The notes under the pieces were generated by a model. The model worked only from the letters and a program-made list of their open reading frames with translations, was not told the origin of the DNA and searched no databases. Position numbers and translations under genes: made by a program. A stretch of DNA of 44,858 nt, from positions 1-44,858 of the forward strand of contig NZ_JACEHF010000016.1 in NCBI RefSeq assembly GCF_014180685.1, given 5' to 3'. Of the stretch, positions 14,861 to 21,929 are shown piece after piece. Numbering within the stretch: the stretch's first letter is position 1; each line of letters begins with the position of its first letter. This DNA comes from Nocardioides pelophilus (lineage in GTDB: Bacteria > Actinomycetota > Actinomycetes > Propionibacteriales > Nocardioidaceae).

Positions 14861-14876
14861 TCGAATAGATGTTCGA
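14861..14876. promoter_or_regulatory. LexA (SOS) box 2
   Basis: TCGAATAGATGTTCGA: one base off the palindromic consensus, between the two divergent genes. A further half-site (CCTGTTCGA) lies at 14835-14843. Confidence 0.85.
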
Positions 14877-14898
14877 CGGCGTGTCGCGACACGCCAGT

Positions 14899-14914
14899 TC
14901 GAACAGATGTTTGA
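14899..14914. promoter_or_regulatory. LexA (SOS) box 3
   Basis: TCGAACAGATGTTTGA: one base off consensus, 33 nt before the lexA start, in position to block its promoter (autoregulation). Confidence 0.88.
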
Positions 14915-14947
14915 AATCGGAGCGTGATCGGCGTTACCGTCGACGTC

Positions 14948-15685
14948 ATGCCGAACACCAAGGCGGACAACCCAGCCGGCAAGAAGGTCAGCGAGCTGCC
15001 CGACGGACCCCCGGACGCGACGGGGCTCACCCCTCGCCAGCAGCGGGTCCTGCAGCACATCAAGGACTGCATCGACCAACGCGGCTATCCGCCGAGCATG
15101 CGCGAGATCGGCAAGGCCGTCGGCCTGACCAGCACCTCGAGCGTCACCCACCAGCTGAAGGTGCTGGAGGAGAAGGGGTTCCTCAAGCGCGACCCCAACC
15201 TCCCCCGCGCGCTGCAGGTCGTGCTGCCCGAGGCGATGCGCCAGCGGCGGTCGATCGGCGCGGCCGAGGAGTCGACGTACGACGAGACCGGGTTCGGCGA
15301 CTCCGCCCCCATCCCCACCAACGTGCCCGTGGTCGGCCGGATCGCCGCCGGCGGACCGATCCTCGCCGAGGAGCGGATCGAGGACGTCTTCCCGCTCCCC
15401 CGCCAGCTCGTGGGCGACGGCCAGCTGTTCCTGCTCGAGGTCAGCGGTGAGTCCATGATCGACGCAGCGATCTGCCACGGCGACTACGTCGTGATCCGCC
15501 AGCAGCCCACGGCCGAGAACGGCGAGATCGTCGCCGCGATGATCGACGGCGAGGCCACGGTCAAGACCTTCCAGCGCAAGGGCGACCAGGTCTGGCTGCT
15601 CCCCCACAACGATGCGTTCGAGCCGATCGACGGCACCCACGCCACGATCCTCGGCAAGGTGACGGCCGTGCTGCGGCGGGTGTAG
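14948..15685 (+). CDS. lexA: SOS repressor LexA
   Basis: 245 aa from ATG 14948; a GTG at 14924 would add 8 residues, and neither has a clear ribosome site. The N-terminal winged helix ([34 protein letters not shown]) binds SOS boxes. The C-terminal peptidase has the Ala-Gly self-cleavage site in GRIAAGGPI, the catalytic Ser in SGESM and Lys in GEATVKTF. It represses DNA-damage genes until RecA filaments trigger cleavage. Three LexA boxes sit upstream. A palindromic repeat array starts 4 nt after its stop. Confidence 0.97.
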   Translation: MPNTKADNPAGKKVSELPDGPPDATGLTPRQQRVLQHIKDCIDQRGYPPSMREIGKAVGLTSTSSVTHQLKVLEEKGFLKRDPNLPRALQVVLPEAMRQRRSIGAAEESTYDETGFGDSAPIPTNVPVVGRIAAGGPILAEERIEDVFPLPRQLVGDGQLFLLEVSGESMIDAAICHGDYVVIRQQPTAENGEIVAAMIDGEATVKTFQRKGDQVWLLPHNDAFEPIDGTHATILGKVTAVLRRV

Positions 15686-15689
15686 GCCG

Positions 15690-15845
15690 GGTTTCGAGGC
15701 TCGCTTGGCTCGCACCTCAACCAGCGGCCACGCGCGCTTCGCTCGCACCTCAACCAGCGGCCAGGCGCGCTTGGCTCGCACCTCAACCAGCGGCCACGCG
15801 CGCTTCGCTCGCACCTCAACCAGCGGCCAGGCGCGCTTCGCTCTA
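15690..15845. repeat. Family-A repeat array, 33-nt units alternating as 66-nt pairs
   Basis: It opens with GGTTTCGAGGCTCGC and continues as 33-nt units ending CACCTCAACCAGCGG (15728-15826), then a partial unit. Units alternate between CCACGCGCGCTTCGC and CCAGGCGCGCTTGGC, giving a 66-nt higher-order period. The array runs from the lexA stop into the -10 box of the next gene. Confidence 0.92.
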
Positions 15846-15849
15846 GGGT
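15844..15849 (+). promoter_or_regulatory. Leaderless -10 box TAGGGT at the array end
   Basis: TAGGGT ends 6 nt before ATG 15856. The last repeat unit runs directly into it, so the -35 region of the gene is made of repeat sequence. Confidence 0.6.
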
Positions 15850-15855
15850 CAGCGC

Positions 15856-17397
15856 ATGATCCGTCGCGCGCTGGCGCTGCTCGTGTGCTCGGCCCTCGTC
15901 ACAGCGGTGCCCGCCGCGCCCACTGCAGCCGACCCGGTGCCGGTGAACGGCCGCGAGGCGCGGGCGGTCGCGACGCTGGACCGGGTCGAGACACTCGCGG
16001 GCGACCGGACGCTGGCGCTGCGCGACCTGGCTCAGCTGAAGGACGCGCTGCCGGCGGAGCTGCAGCGGCGCGCGGCGTCGTACCTCTCCCGCCCGACGGG
16101 CAACCCGGAAAGGTGCGCCGACTTCTCCTGCTACACGACCCGCGACGTCCGCCGGGTGTGCACGGCCCTGCTGTGCGTGCACTACGTGGAGCGCGCCGAC
16201 GACCGCGCCAACGGCGTGCCGACCCGCGACCGCGACGACGACGGGCGCCCGGACTACGTCGAGACCGTCCTGGCGAGCATGGTGCGGGTGCACCGGACGT
16301 ACGTCGACGCGGGCTACCGCCGTCCGCTCGGCGACGGAACCCGCGGTGGTGACGCGCGCCCCGACGTCTACCTCGCCCAGATCGGCGACCAGGCCCTCTA
16401 CGGCTACTGCGCGACCGACGCGGCCGCGGTGCCGCAGCACGGCGCGACCTGGGCCTACTGCGTGCTCGACAACGACTACCGCAAGCGCGAGTTCCCGCTG
16501 CACACGCCGATCCAGAACATGCAGGTGACGGCGGCGCACGAGTACTTCCACGCCGTGCAGTTCGGCTACGACGTCGGCGAGGACGCGTGGTTCATGGAGG
16601 CCACCGCGACCTGGGTCGAGGACGAGGTGTTCGACCGGGTCGACGACAACGTCAGCTATCTGTCGTGGGGACCGCTCGGACAGCCCGACCTGCCGCTCGA
16701 CTCGCTCCAGGACGGCTACTACTACGGCGCCTGGATCTTCTTCCGCCACCTGACCGAGCGGTTCCGCACCTCGCAGGCGGGGCTGCCGGAGATCGTCCGC
16801 ACCATGTGGCGGTACGCCGACGCGGCCCGGTCCGGCGCGCCCGACCACTACTCGCTGGCCGCGGTCGACCGCGCTCTCGCCGACCAGGGCTCGAGCGTGG
16901 CCGACCAATTCCTGCGGATGTCGGCCGCCAACCAGCACCCCACCCGGTGGTACGCCGAGGGTCGGCGCTACCCCCGCGCTCCGCTCGCCGGCACGTGGTG
17001 GCTCACCCGGACCGATCCGGTGGCGGACATCCGCCTGGTCCAGGACCACCTGACCTCCGACACCTACCGGTTCGAGCCCGCGTCGGGCATGGCCGCCGCT
17101 GACTGGCAGCTGCGGCTCATCCTCGACCTCGCGCCCGAGCGGCGCGGCAGCCGGGCGCTCGCGCGGGTGTTCCTGAAGGCAGGGGGGGTGCGCACCGTCG
17201 TGCTCGACCTGTCGGAGACCGGTGACCACGACGGCACCGTGGCGTTCTCGGCGACCGACGTGACCGCGGTCGAGCTGACCGTGGTCAACGCGAGCACCCG
17301 CTACCGCTGCGGCTTCGGCACCCGGTGGAGCTGCCACGGCCGTCCGCTCGACCAGGACGTCGCGCAGCGGGTGGTGGCGCGGGCCGAGCGCAGCTGA
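15856..17397 (+). CDS. Secreted zincin-like putative metalloprotease
   Basis: 513 aa from ATG 15856, probably leaderless. A signal peptide (ALALLVCSALVTAVPAAPTAA) precedes a helical region, a Cys-bearing segment (ERCADFSCYTTRDVRRVC), an acidic DRDDDGRPDY loop that may bind Ca2+, then AAHEYFHAVQFGYD (HExxH zinc site, residue ~235) and WFMEATATWVED, whose Glu can be the third ligand as in gluzincins. The C-terminal ~150 residues look like a beta-rich domain. It resembles the MXAN_6640-type putative metalloproteases by recognition. The substrate is unknown. Confidence 0.8.
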   Translation: MIRRALALLVCSALVTAVPAAPTAADPVPVNGREARAVATLDRVETLAGDRTLALRDLAQLKDALPAELQRRAASYLSRPTGNPERCADFSCYTTRDVRRVCTALLCVHYVERADDRANGVPTRDRDDDGRPDYVETVLASMVRVHRTYVDAGYRRPLGDGTRGGDARPDVYLAQIGDQALYGYCATDAAAVPQHGATWAYCVLDNDYRKREFPLHTPIQNMQVTAAHEYFHAVQFGYDVGEDAWFMEATATWVEDEVFDRVDDNVSYLSWGPLGQPDLPLDSLQDGYYYGAWIFFRHLTERFRTSQAGLPEIVRTMWRYADAARSGAPDHYSLAAVDRALADQGSSVADQFLRMSAANQHPTRWYAEGRRYPRAPLAGTWWLTRTDPVADIRLVQDHLTSDTYRFEPASGMAAADWQLRLILDLAPERRGSRALARVFLKAGGVRTVVLDLSETGDHDGTVAFSATDVTAVELTVVNASTRYRCGFGTRWSCHGRPLDQDVAQRVVARAERS

Positions 17398-17405
17398 TCG
17401 CAGCG

Positions 17406-17594
17406 CCTTGGTTTCGAGGCTCGCTTCGCTCGCACCTCAACCAGCGGCGGACACACCTCAACCAGCGGCGGACGCACCTCAACCAGCGGCGCTCGCACCT
17501 CAACCAGCGGCGCTCGCACCTCAACCAGCGGCGCTCGCACCTCAACCAGCGGCGGACGCACCTCAACCAGCGGCGCTCGCACCTCAACCAGCGG
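17406..17594. repeat. Family-A repeat array: one full unit plus seven 21-nt units
   Basis: A full 42-nt unit (CCTTGGTTTCGAGG ... CCTCAACCAGCGG, 17406-17447) is followed by seven 21-nt units (17448-17594), each ending CACCTCAACCAGCGG and beginning CGGAC or CGCTC. The 21-nt period is two helical turns. The array fills the gap between convergent stop codons at 17397 and 17608. Confidence 0.93.
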
Positions 17595-17607
17595 CGGCAG
17601 GCGTGTC

Positions 17608-19605
17608 TCAGTCGCCGGCGGAGGCAGACAGCCGGGTCAGCGCCTTACGGACGACGGCCGGGTCGGTCGTCATCCACATCGGCGGCAGGCTCGCCTTGAG
17701 GAAGCTGCCGTAGCGGGCGGTGACCAGCCGTGGGTCGAGAACGGCGACCACGCCCTTGTCGTCATGGGTGCGGATCAGCCGGCCGGACCCCTGCGCGAGC
17801 AGCAGCGCGGCGTGGGTGGCGGCGACCTGCATGAAGCCGTTGCCGCCGCTCTGGTCGGCCGCGCGCTGACGGGCGCTCATCAAGGGGTCGTCGGGTCGCG
17901 GGAACGGGATCCGGTCGATGATCACCAGCTGGCAGGTGTCGCCGGGGACGTCGAGCCCCTGCCACAGACCGAGGGTGCCGAACAGGCAGGTGTGGGGGTC
18001 GGCCACGAACTGCCGCGCCAGCTCGGGGAGCTGGGCGTCGCCCTGCGCGAGGGTGGTGAGGTGGGGCAGCTTCGCACGGACGTGCTCGGCCGCGGTCTCG
18101 GCCGCCCGCCGGCTCGAGAAGAGGCCGAGGGCGCGTCCGTCGGCGGCGTCGACCAGCTCGGTGATCTCGTCGAGCTGGGCCGGGCCGAGGCCGTCGCGAC
18201 CCGGCTGAGGCAGGTGGCGGGCGACGTAGAGGATCGACTGCCGGGCGTAGTCGAACGGGCTGCCGACGTCGAGGCCGACCCAGGGCTCGGCGTCCTCGTC
18301 TGCCTCGGTCTCGACGTTGCCGAGCGGCACCCGCTCGGCGGGCTTGAGGCCGACCGAGGTGGCGACGGAGGTGAAGTCGCCGCCGAGCATCAAGGTGGCC
18401 GAGGTCATCACGACGGTCTTGTCGGAGAGCAGCTTGTCGCGCAGCGGACCCCACACCTGGAGCGGCGCGATGCAGAGCCGGGGTGGGAGCCGCTCGGTGC
18501 CCTCGGTCAGCCAGAGCACGTCGGAGTCGGCGTTGGCGGCCATCCGGTCGGCGGTCACGAAGACCTCCTGGACCGACCCCTTGGCCTGGGTCAGCCCGGC
18601 GTCGGCCTCGTCGCCGGCGTCGGCCTTCGGAAAGGCGCTGACCAGGGCCCGCGCGGCGTCGCGAACCAGCGCCAGCGCGTCGGCGAGATCGTCGGGGACC
18701 GTGTCGAACCGGCCGGGGTTGGCCTCACCGACGGCCGCGCGCAGCGCCACGGCGGCGTCCTCGAGGTCGCCGGCCGGTTCGCCCTTGTCGGACCGGGTGT
18801 GGCGCGCGGACCGGCGCGCGGCGCGCTCGACCTCCGACGCCCAGAGCTCGTCGGTGGCCGCCTGGGTGACCCGCGCCGTGAGCTCGTGGGCCTCGTCGAT
18901 CACCACGACGTCGTACTCGGGGATCATCGGCACGCCCTCGATCGCGTCGATCGCGAGCAGGCTGTGGTTGGTGATGATGAGGTGGGACTTGTGCGCCTTC
19001 TCGCGGGCGCGCTCGGCGAAGCACTCCTCGCCGAACGGGCACTTGGTCGCGCCCAGGCACTCGCGGGCGCTGACGCTGACCTGGCGCCACTCGCGGTCGG
19101 TGTGGCGGGGCGCGGCGTCCTTCTCACCGGTGCCCTTGGCCTTGACCTCGCCCTCGGCCCACTCCCGCAGCTCGAGCACCTTCTTGCCGAGCGAGCCCTC
19201 GGGCACCTCGACCAGCACGCCCTGCTCGTCGGGCACGCCCTCGCGGATCCGGTGGAGGCAGGCGTAGTTGGAGCGCCCCTTGAGCACGGCATAGCTGGTG
19301 TCGACGCCGGTGCGCCCCTCGACGGCCTTGGTCAGCCGCGGCAGGTCACGCTCGACCAGCTGGTGCTGCAGGGCGAGGGTCGCGGTCGCGACGACGACCC
19401 GCTTGTCGTGGCGGAGCGCGGGCACGAGGTAGCCCAGCGACTTGCCCGTGCCGGTGCCGGCCTGGACCAGGAGGTGGCGGTGCTCGGTCATCGCCTCCGC
19501 GACCGCCTCGGCCATCGCGATCTGACCCGTCCGCTCCCGGCCCCCGAGCGCCTCGACAGCCGCCGCAAGCGTGGCGCGCAGCGCCTCGTGGTCGACCCCG
19601 GACAT
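17608..19605 (-). CDS. DinG/XPD-like ATP-dependent DNA helicase
   Basis: 665 aa from ATG 19605. SF2 iron-sulphur helicase: Walker A AGTGTGKS (~50), four cysteines placed as in XPD/DinG 4Fe-4S domains (YACLHR and ECLGATKCPFGEECF), TNHSLL, a DEAH box (VVIDEAHE), and C-terminal motifs including LFGTLGLWQGLDVPGD and QGSGRLIRTHDD. It unwinds 5'-3' and processes damaged or R-loop DNA in related proteins. The start lies 7 nt after TAGGGT, so it is probably leaderless. It is on the opposite strand to lexA, and no LexA box was seen at its promoter. Confidence 0.93.
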   Translation of the reverse strand: MSGVDHEALRATLAAAVEALGGRERTGQIAMAEAVAEAMTEHRHLLVQAGTGTGKSLGYLVPALRHDKRVVVATATLALQHQLVERDLPRLTKAVEGRTGVDTSYAVLKGRSNYACLHRIREGVPDEQGVLVEVPEGSLGKKVLELREWAEGEVKAKGTGEKDAAPRHTDREWRQVSVSARECLGATKCPFGEECFAERAREKAHKSHLIITNHSLLAIDAIEGVPMIPEYDVVVIDEAHELTARVTQAATDELWASEVERAARRSARHTRSDKGEPAGDLEDAAVALRAAVGEANPGRFDTVPDDLADALALVRDAARALVSAFPKADAGDEADAGLTQAKGSVQEVFVTADRMAANADSDVLWLTEGTERLPPRLCIAPLQVWGPLRDKLLSDKTVVMTSATLMLGGDFTSVATSVGLKPAERVPLGNVETEADEDAEPWVGLDVGSPFDYARQSILYVARHLPQPGRDGLGPAQLDEITELVDAADGRALGLFSSRRAAETAAEHVRAKLPHLTTLAQGDAQLPELARQFVADPHTCLFGTLGLWQGLDVPGDTCQLVIIDRIPFPRPDDPLMSARQRAADQSGGNGFMQVAATHAALLLAQGSGRLIRTHDDKGVVAVLDPRLVTARYGSFLKASLPPMWMTTDPAVVRKALTRLSASAGD

Positions 19606-19612
19606 GCCCGGA

Positions 19613-19618
19613 ACCCTA
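19613..19618 (-). promoter_or_regulatory. Leaderless -10 TAGGGT of the DinG-like helicase
   Basis: On the minus strand, TAGGGT (19618-19613) ends 7 nt before ATG 19605, and no ribosome site is present. Confidence 0.6.
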
Positions 19619-19636
19619 GACCGCAGGTCGGACAGG

Positions 19637-20329
19637 TCAGCGCCCGGGCGCGCGGGCTGTGGAGAGAGCCGGGGCGACCAGGTCGCCGAACCGCCGATGG
19701 CCCTCGGGCGTCAGGTGCAGGCCATCGTCGAGGTAGGACAGGTCGGCGTCGAGCATCGAGAGGTAGCCGACCCCGTGCGCGAGGGCGAGGCGGGCGAGCA
19801 GCGCATCCACCTCAGGTACGGCGCCCGCCCGCTCCGGCGCCGGCGCCGGGCCGACCACGAGCACCGGGCGGCCGGCGAGCTCGGACATCAGCTGCTGGAA
19901 GCCGTCGACGATCGCGCGCCGAGGCTGGTCGACGTCGTTGAGCCCGCCCTCGACTACGACCGGACCGGCCACGGACGACGTCCCCTCGGGGAGAGCACGG
20001 GCCGCGCGGGCGCCGTACGACACGTCACCGCAGGGGCTCGCGTCGCGGCTGAACCCCGACCCCGAGAACCCGTTGACGACGACCCGACCGGGGAGCCGGG
20101 TCGGCCAGCTCTCCGAGGCCCGGACGCCGAGCCCGACCGAGTAGGAGTCGCCGATCACCAGGAGCTCGTCACCGGATCCGGTCACGAGCTCCGCGCGCTC
20201 CCGGGCTGCGACGCGGAACCCCGTGCACCGGTCGGCGTCAGCGCCCGCCCGCGTCATCACCAGCAGCCCGGCCGTCACCACAGCAACGGTCAGGCCGACC
20301 GCCACGAACCATGCTCCCCGGATGCGCAC
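19637..20329 (-). CDS. SGNH/GDSL hydrolase, membrane-anchored or secreted
   Basis: 230 aa from GTG 20329. One N-terminal hydrophobic helix (WFVAVGLTVAVVTAGLLVM) acts as signal or anchor. SGNH blocks are visible: VIGDSYSVGLGV (Ser), FSGSGFS (Gly), EGGLNDV (Asn) and LDDGLHLTPEGHR (Asp-x-x-His). It probably de-esterifies an envelope glycan or lipid; the substrate cannot be told. It is downstream of hflX in the same direction (56-nt gap), though the DinG-like helicase follows with its own promoter. Confidence 0.88.
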   Translation of the reverse strand: MRIRGAWFVAVGLTVAVVTAGLLVMTRAGADADRCTGFRVAARERAELVTGSGDELLVIGDSYSVGLGVRASESWPTRLPGRVVVNGFSGSGFSRDASPCGDVSYGARAARALPEGTSSVAGPVVVEGGLNDVDQPRRAIVDGFQQLMSELAGRPVLVVGPAPAPERAGAVPEVDALLARLALAHGVGYLSMLDADLSYLDDGLHLTPEGHRRFGDLVAPALSTARAPGR

Positions 20330-20385
20330 GAGGAGATGGTGCGACGCTCAGGACGACCCTGTCCGGCGAATGGCCAGATCGTTGC

Positions 20386-21885
20386 TCAGACGGCGTACGC
20401 CGCCAGCTCGCCGGCCAGTGCCTCGGTGGCACGCCCGGCGATGCGGGTGCCGTCGGCGGTGTGCTCGAGCGAGGTGATCTCGCCGAGGCGGTGGATCTGG
20501 TCGACCAGGTCGCCGCGGGCGTAGGGCACCAGGGCGTCGAACGCCACCTGCGGTCGCGGCAGGTCAGCCTCGATGGCGGCGAGGGCATCGGCGATGCCCG
20601 CACCCGTGCGCGCGGAGACGGCCACCGAGTGAGGCTCGCGCTGCTTGAGCCGCGACACCACCATCGGGTCGGCCACGTCGACCTTGTTGATCACGATCAG
20701 CTCGGGGATGCCCGAGGCGCCGATCTCGGCGAGCACCTCGCGCACCGCGGCGATCTGGCCCTCGGGGTCGGCGTGGGAGCCGTCGACCACGTGGACGATG
20801 AGGTCGGACTCGGCGACCTCCTCGAGCGTGGAGCGGAACGCCTCCACCAGCTGGTGCGGGAGGTGGCGCACGAAGCCGACCGTGTCGCTCATCGTGTACA
20901 CCCGGCCGTCGGAGGCGGTGGTGCGCCGCGTCGTCGGGTCGAGGGTCGCGAACAGCGAGTCGTCGACGAGGATCCCCGCGCCGGTGAGCTTGTTGAGGAG
21001 CGAGGACTTGCCGGCGTTGGTGTAGCCCGCGATCGCGACCGACGGCACGTGGTTGCGGTGCCGCTCCTGACGCATCGTGGACCGGGTGCCGGCCATCGCC
21101 TTCAGCTCACGACGCAGCTTGGCGATCCGGTCGTTGATGCGCCGCCGGTCGGTCTCGATCTTGGTCTCACCGGGGCCACGGCCACCGATGCCGGCGCCGC
21201 CGGCGACCCGACCGCCGACCTGGCGGGAGAGGTTGCCGCCCCAGCCGCGCAGCCGCTGCTTCATGTAGCTGAGCTGGGCCAGCTCGACCTGCGCCTTGCC
21301 CTCCTTGGACTTCGCGTGCTGGGCGAAGATGTCGAGGATCAGCGCGGTGCGGTCGACGACCTTGACCTTGATCTTGTCCTCGAGGTTGCGCAGCTGGCTG
21401 GGCGCGAGCTCGCCGTCGCAGATCACGGTGTCGGCGCCGGAGGCCTGGACGATCTCGCGGATGCCGTCGACCTTGCCGCGACCGACGTACGTCGCGGGGT
21501 CGGGGTTCTGGCGGCGCTGATAGATCGCGTCGAGCACCTCCGAGCCGGCGGTCTCGGCGAGCAGCGCGAGCTCGGCCATGGAGTTCTCGGCGTCCTCGAT
21601 CGTGCCGGACGTCCAGACCCCGACCAGGACGACGCGCTCGAGGCGCAGCTGGCGGTACTCGACCTCGGTGATGTCCTCGAGCTCGGTGCGGAGGCCGGCG
21701 ACCCGGCGCAGCTCGTGGCGCGCCGCAAGGTCGAGCTCACCGGCGGTGAGCTCTTCGGGGTCGGCACCGTCGAGGTCGGCGTAGCCCGACTCGAAGTCGT
21801 CGGCCTCGTCGAAGTCGTCGGCTTCCCAGCCGGTCGTCTGCGCGAGCTCGGAGTCGAGGGAGAATTCTTCTGCGTGGTTCGTCAT
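20386..21885 (-). CDS. hflX: GTPase HflX
   Basis: 499 aa from ATG 21885; the longer open frame overlaps the regulator gene and was not used. An acidic N-terminal extension (~1-55) precedes the HflX N-domain (DTVICDGELAPSQLRNLE), the glycine-rich linker with RGPGETKIETDRR, and the G domain: G1 GYTNAGKSSL, G3 DTVGFVRHLP, G4 NKVD, G5 SARTG. HflX binds the 50S subunit and splits stalled or heat-damaged ribosomes. The dapF-hflX-helicase-lexA-nrdR order fits related actinobacteria, with extra genes inserted between dapF and hflX here. Confidence 0.96.
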   Translation of the reverse strand: MTNHAEEFSLDSELAQTTGWEADDFDEADDFESGYADLDGADPEELTAGELDLAARHELRRVAGLRTELEDITEVEYRQLRLERVVLVGVWTSGTIEDAENSMAELALLAETAGSEVLDAIYQRRQNPDPATYVGRGKVDGIREIVQASGADTVICDGELAPSQLRNLEDKIKVKVVDRTALILDIFAQHAKSKEGKAQVELAQLSYMKQRLRGWGGNLSRQVGGRVAGGAGIGGRGPGETKIETDRRRINDRIAKLRRELKAMAGTRSTMRQERHRNHVPSVAIAGYTNAGKSSLLNKLTGAGILVDDSLFATLDPTTRRTTASDGRVYTMSDTVGFVRHLPHQLVEAFRSTLEEVAESDLIVHVVDGSHADPEGQIAAVREVLAEIGASGIPELIVINKVDVADPMVVSRLKQREPHSVAVSARTGAGIADALAAIEADLPRPQVAFDALVPYARGDLVDQIHRLGEITSLEHTADGTRIAGRATEALAGELAAYAV

Positions 21886-21929
21886 AGGTCTGTCCAGGGT
21901 AACCACGCAGCGCGCCGAAGGCTTCCCGA

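Noticed and set aside
13925-17594. CRISPR arrays
   Set aside because: Repeats are adjacent or separated by related degenerate sequence, not unique spacers of constant length, and no cas gene is present.
17325-17713. Repeat-encoded 7-residue peptide repeats (QRRTHLN/QRRSHLN) as a gene
   Set aside because: The 21-nt DNA repeats keep several frames open by chance; there is no ribosome site, and the array lies between convergent stops.
17764-19941. 725-aa open frame on + antisense to the DinG-like helicase
   Set aside because: Shadow frame; the helicase motifs and Fe-S cysteines are on the minus strand.
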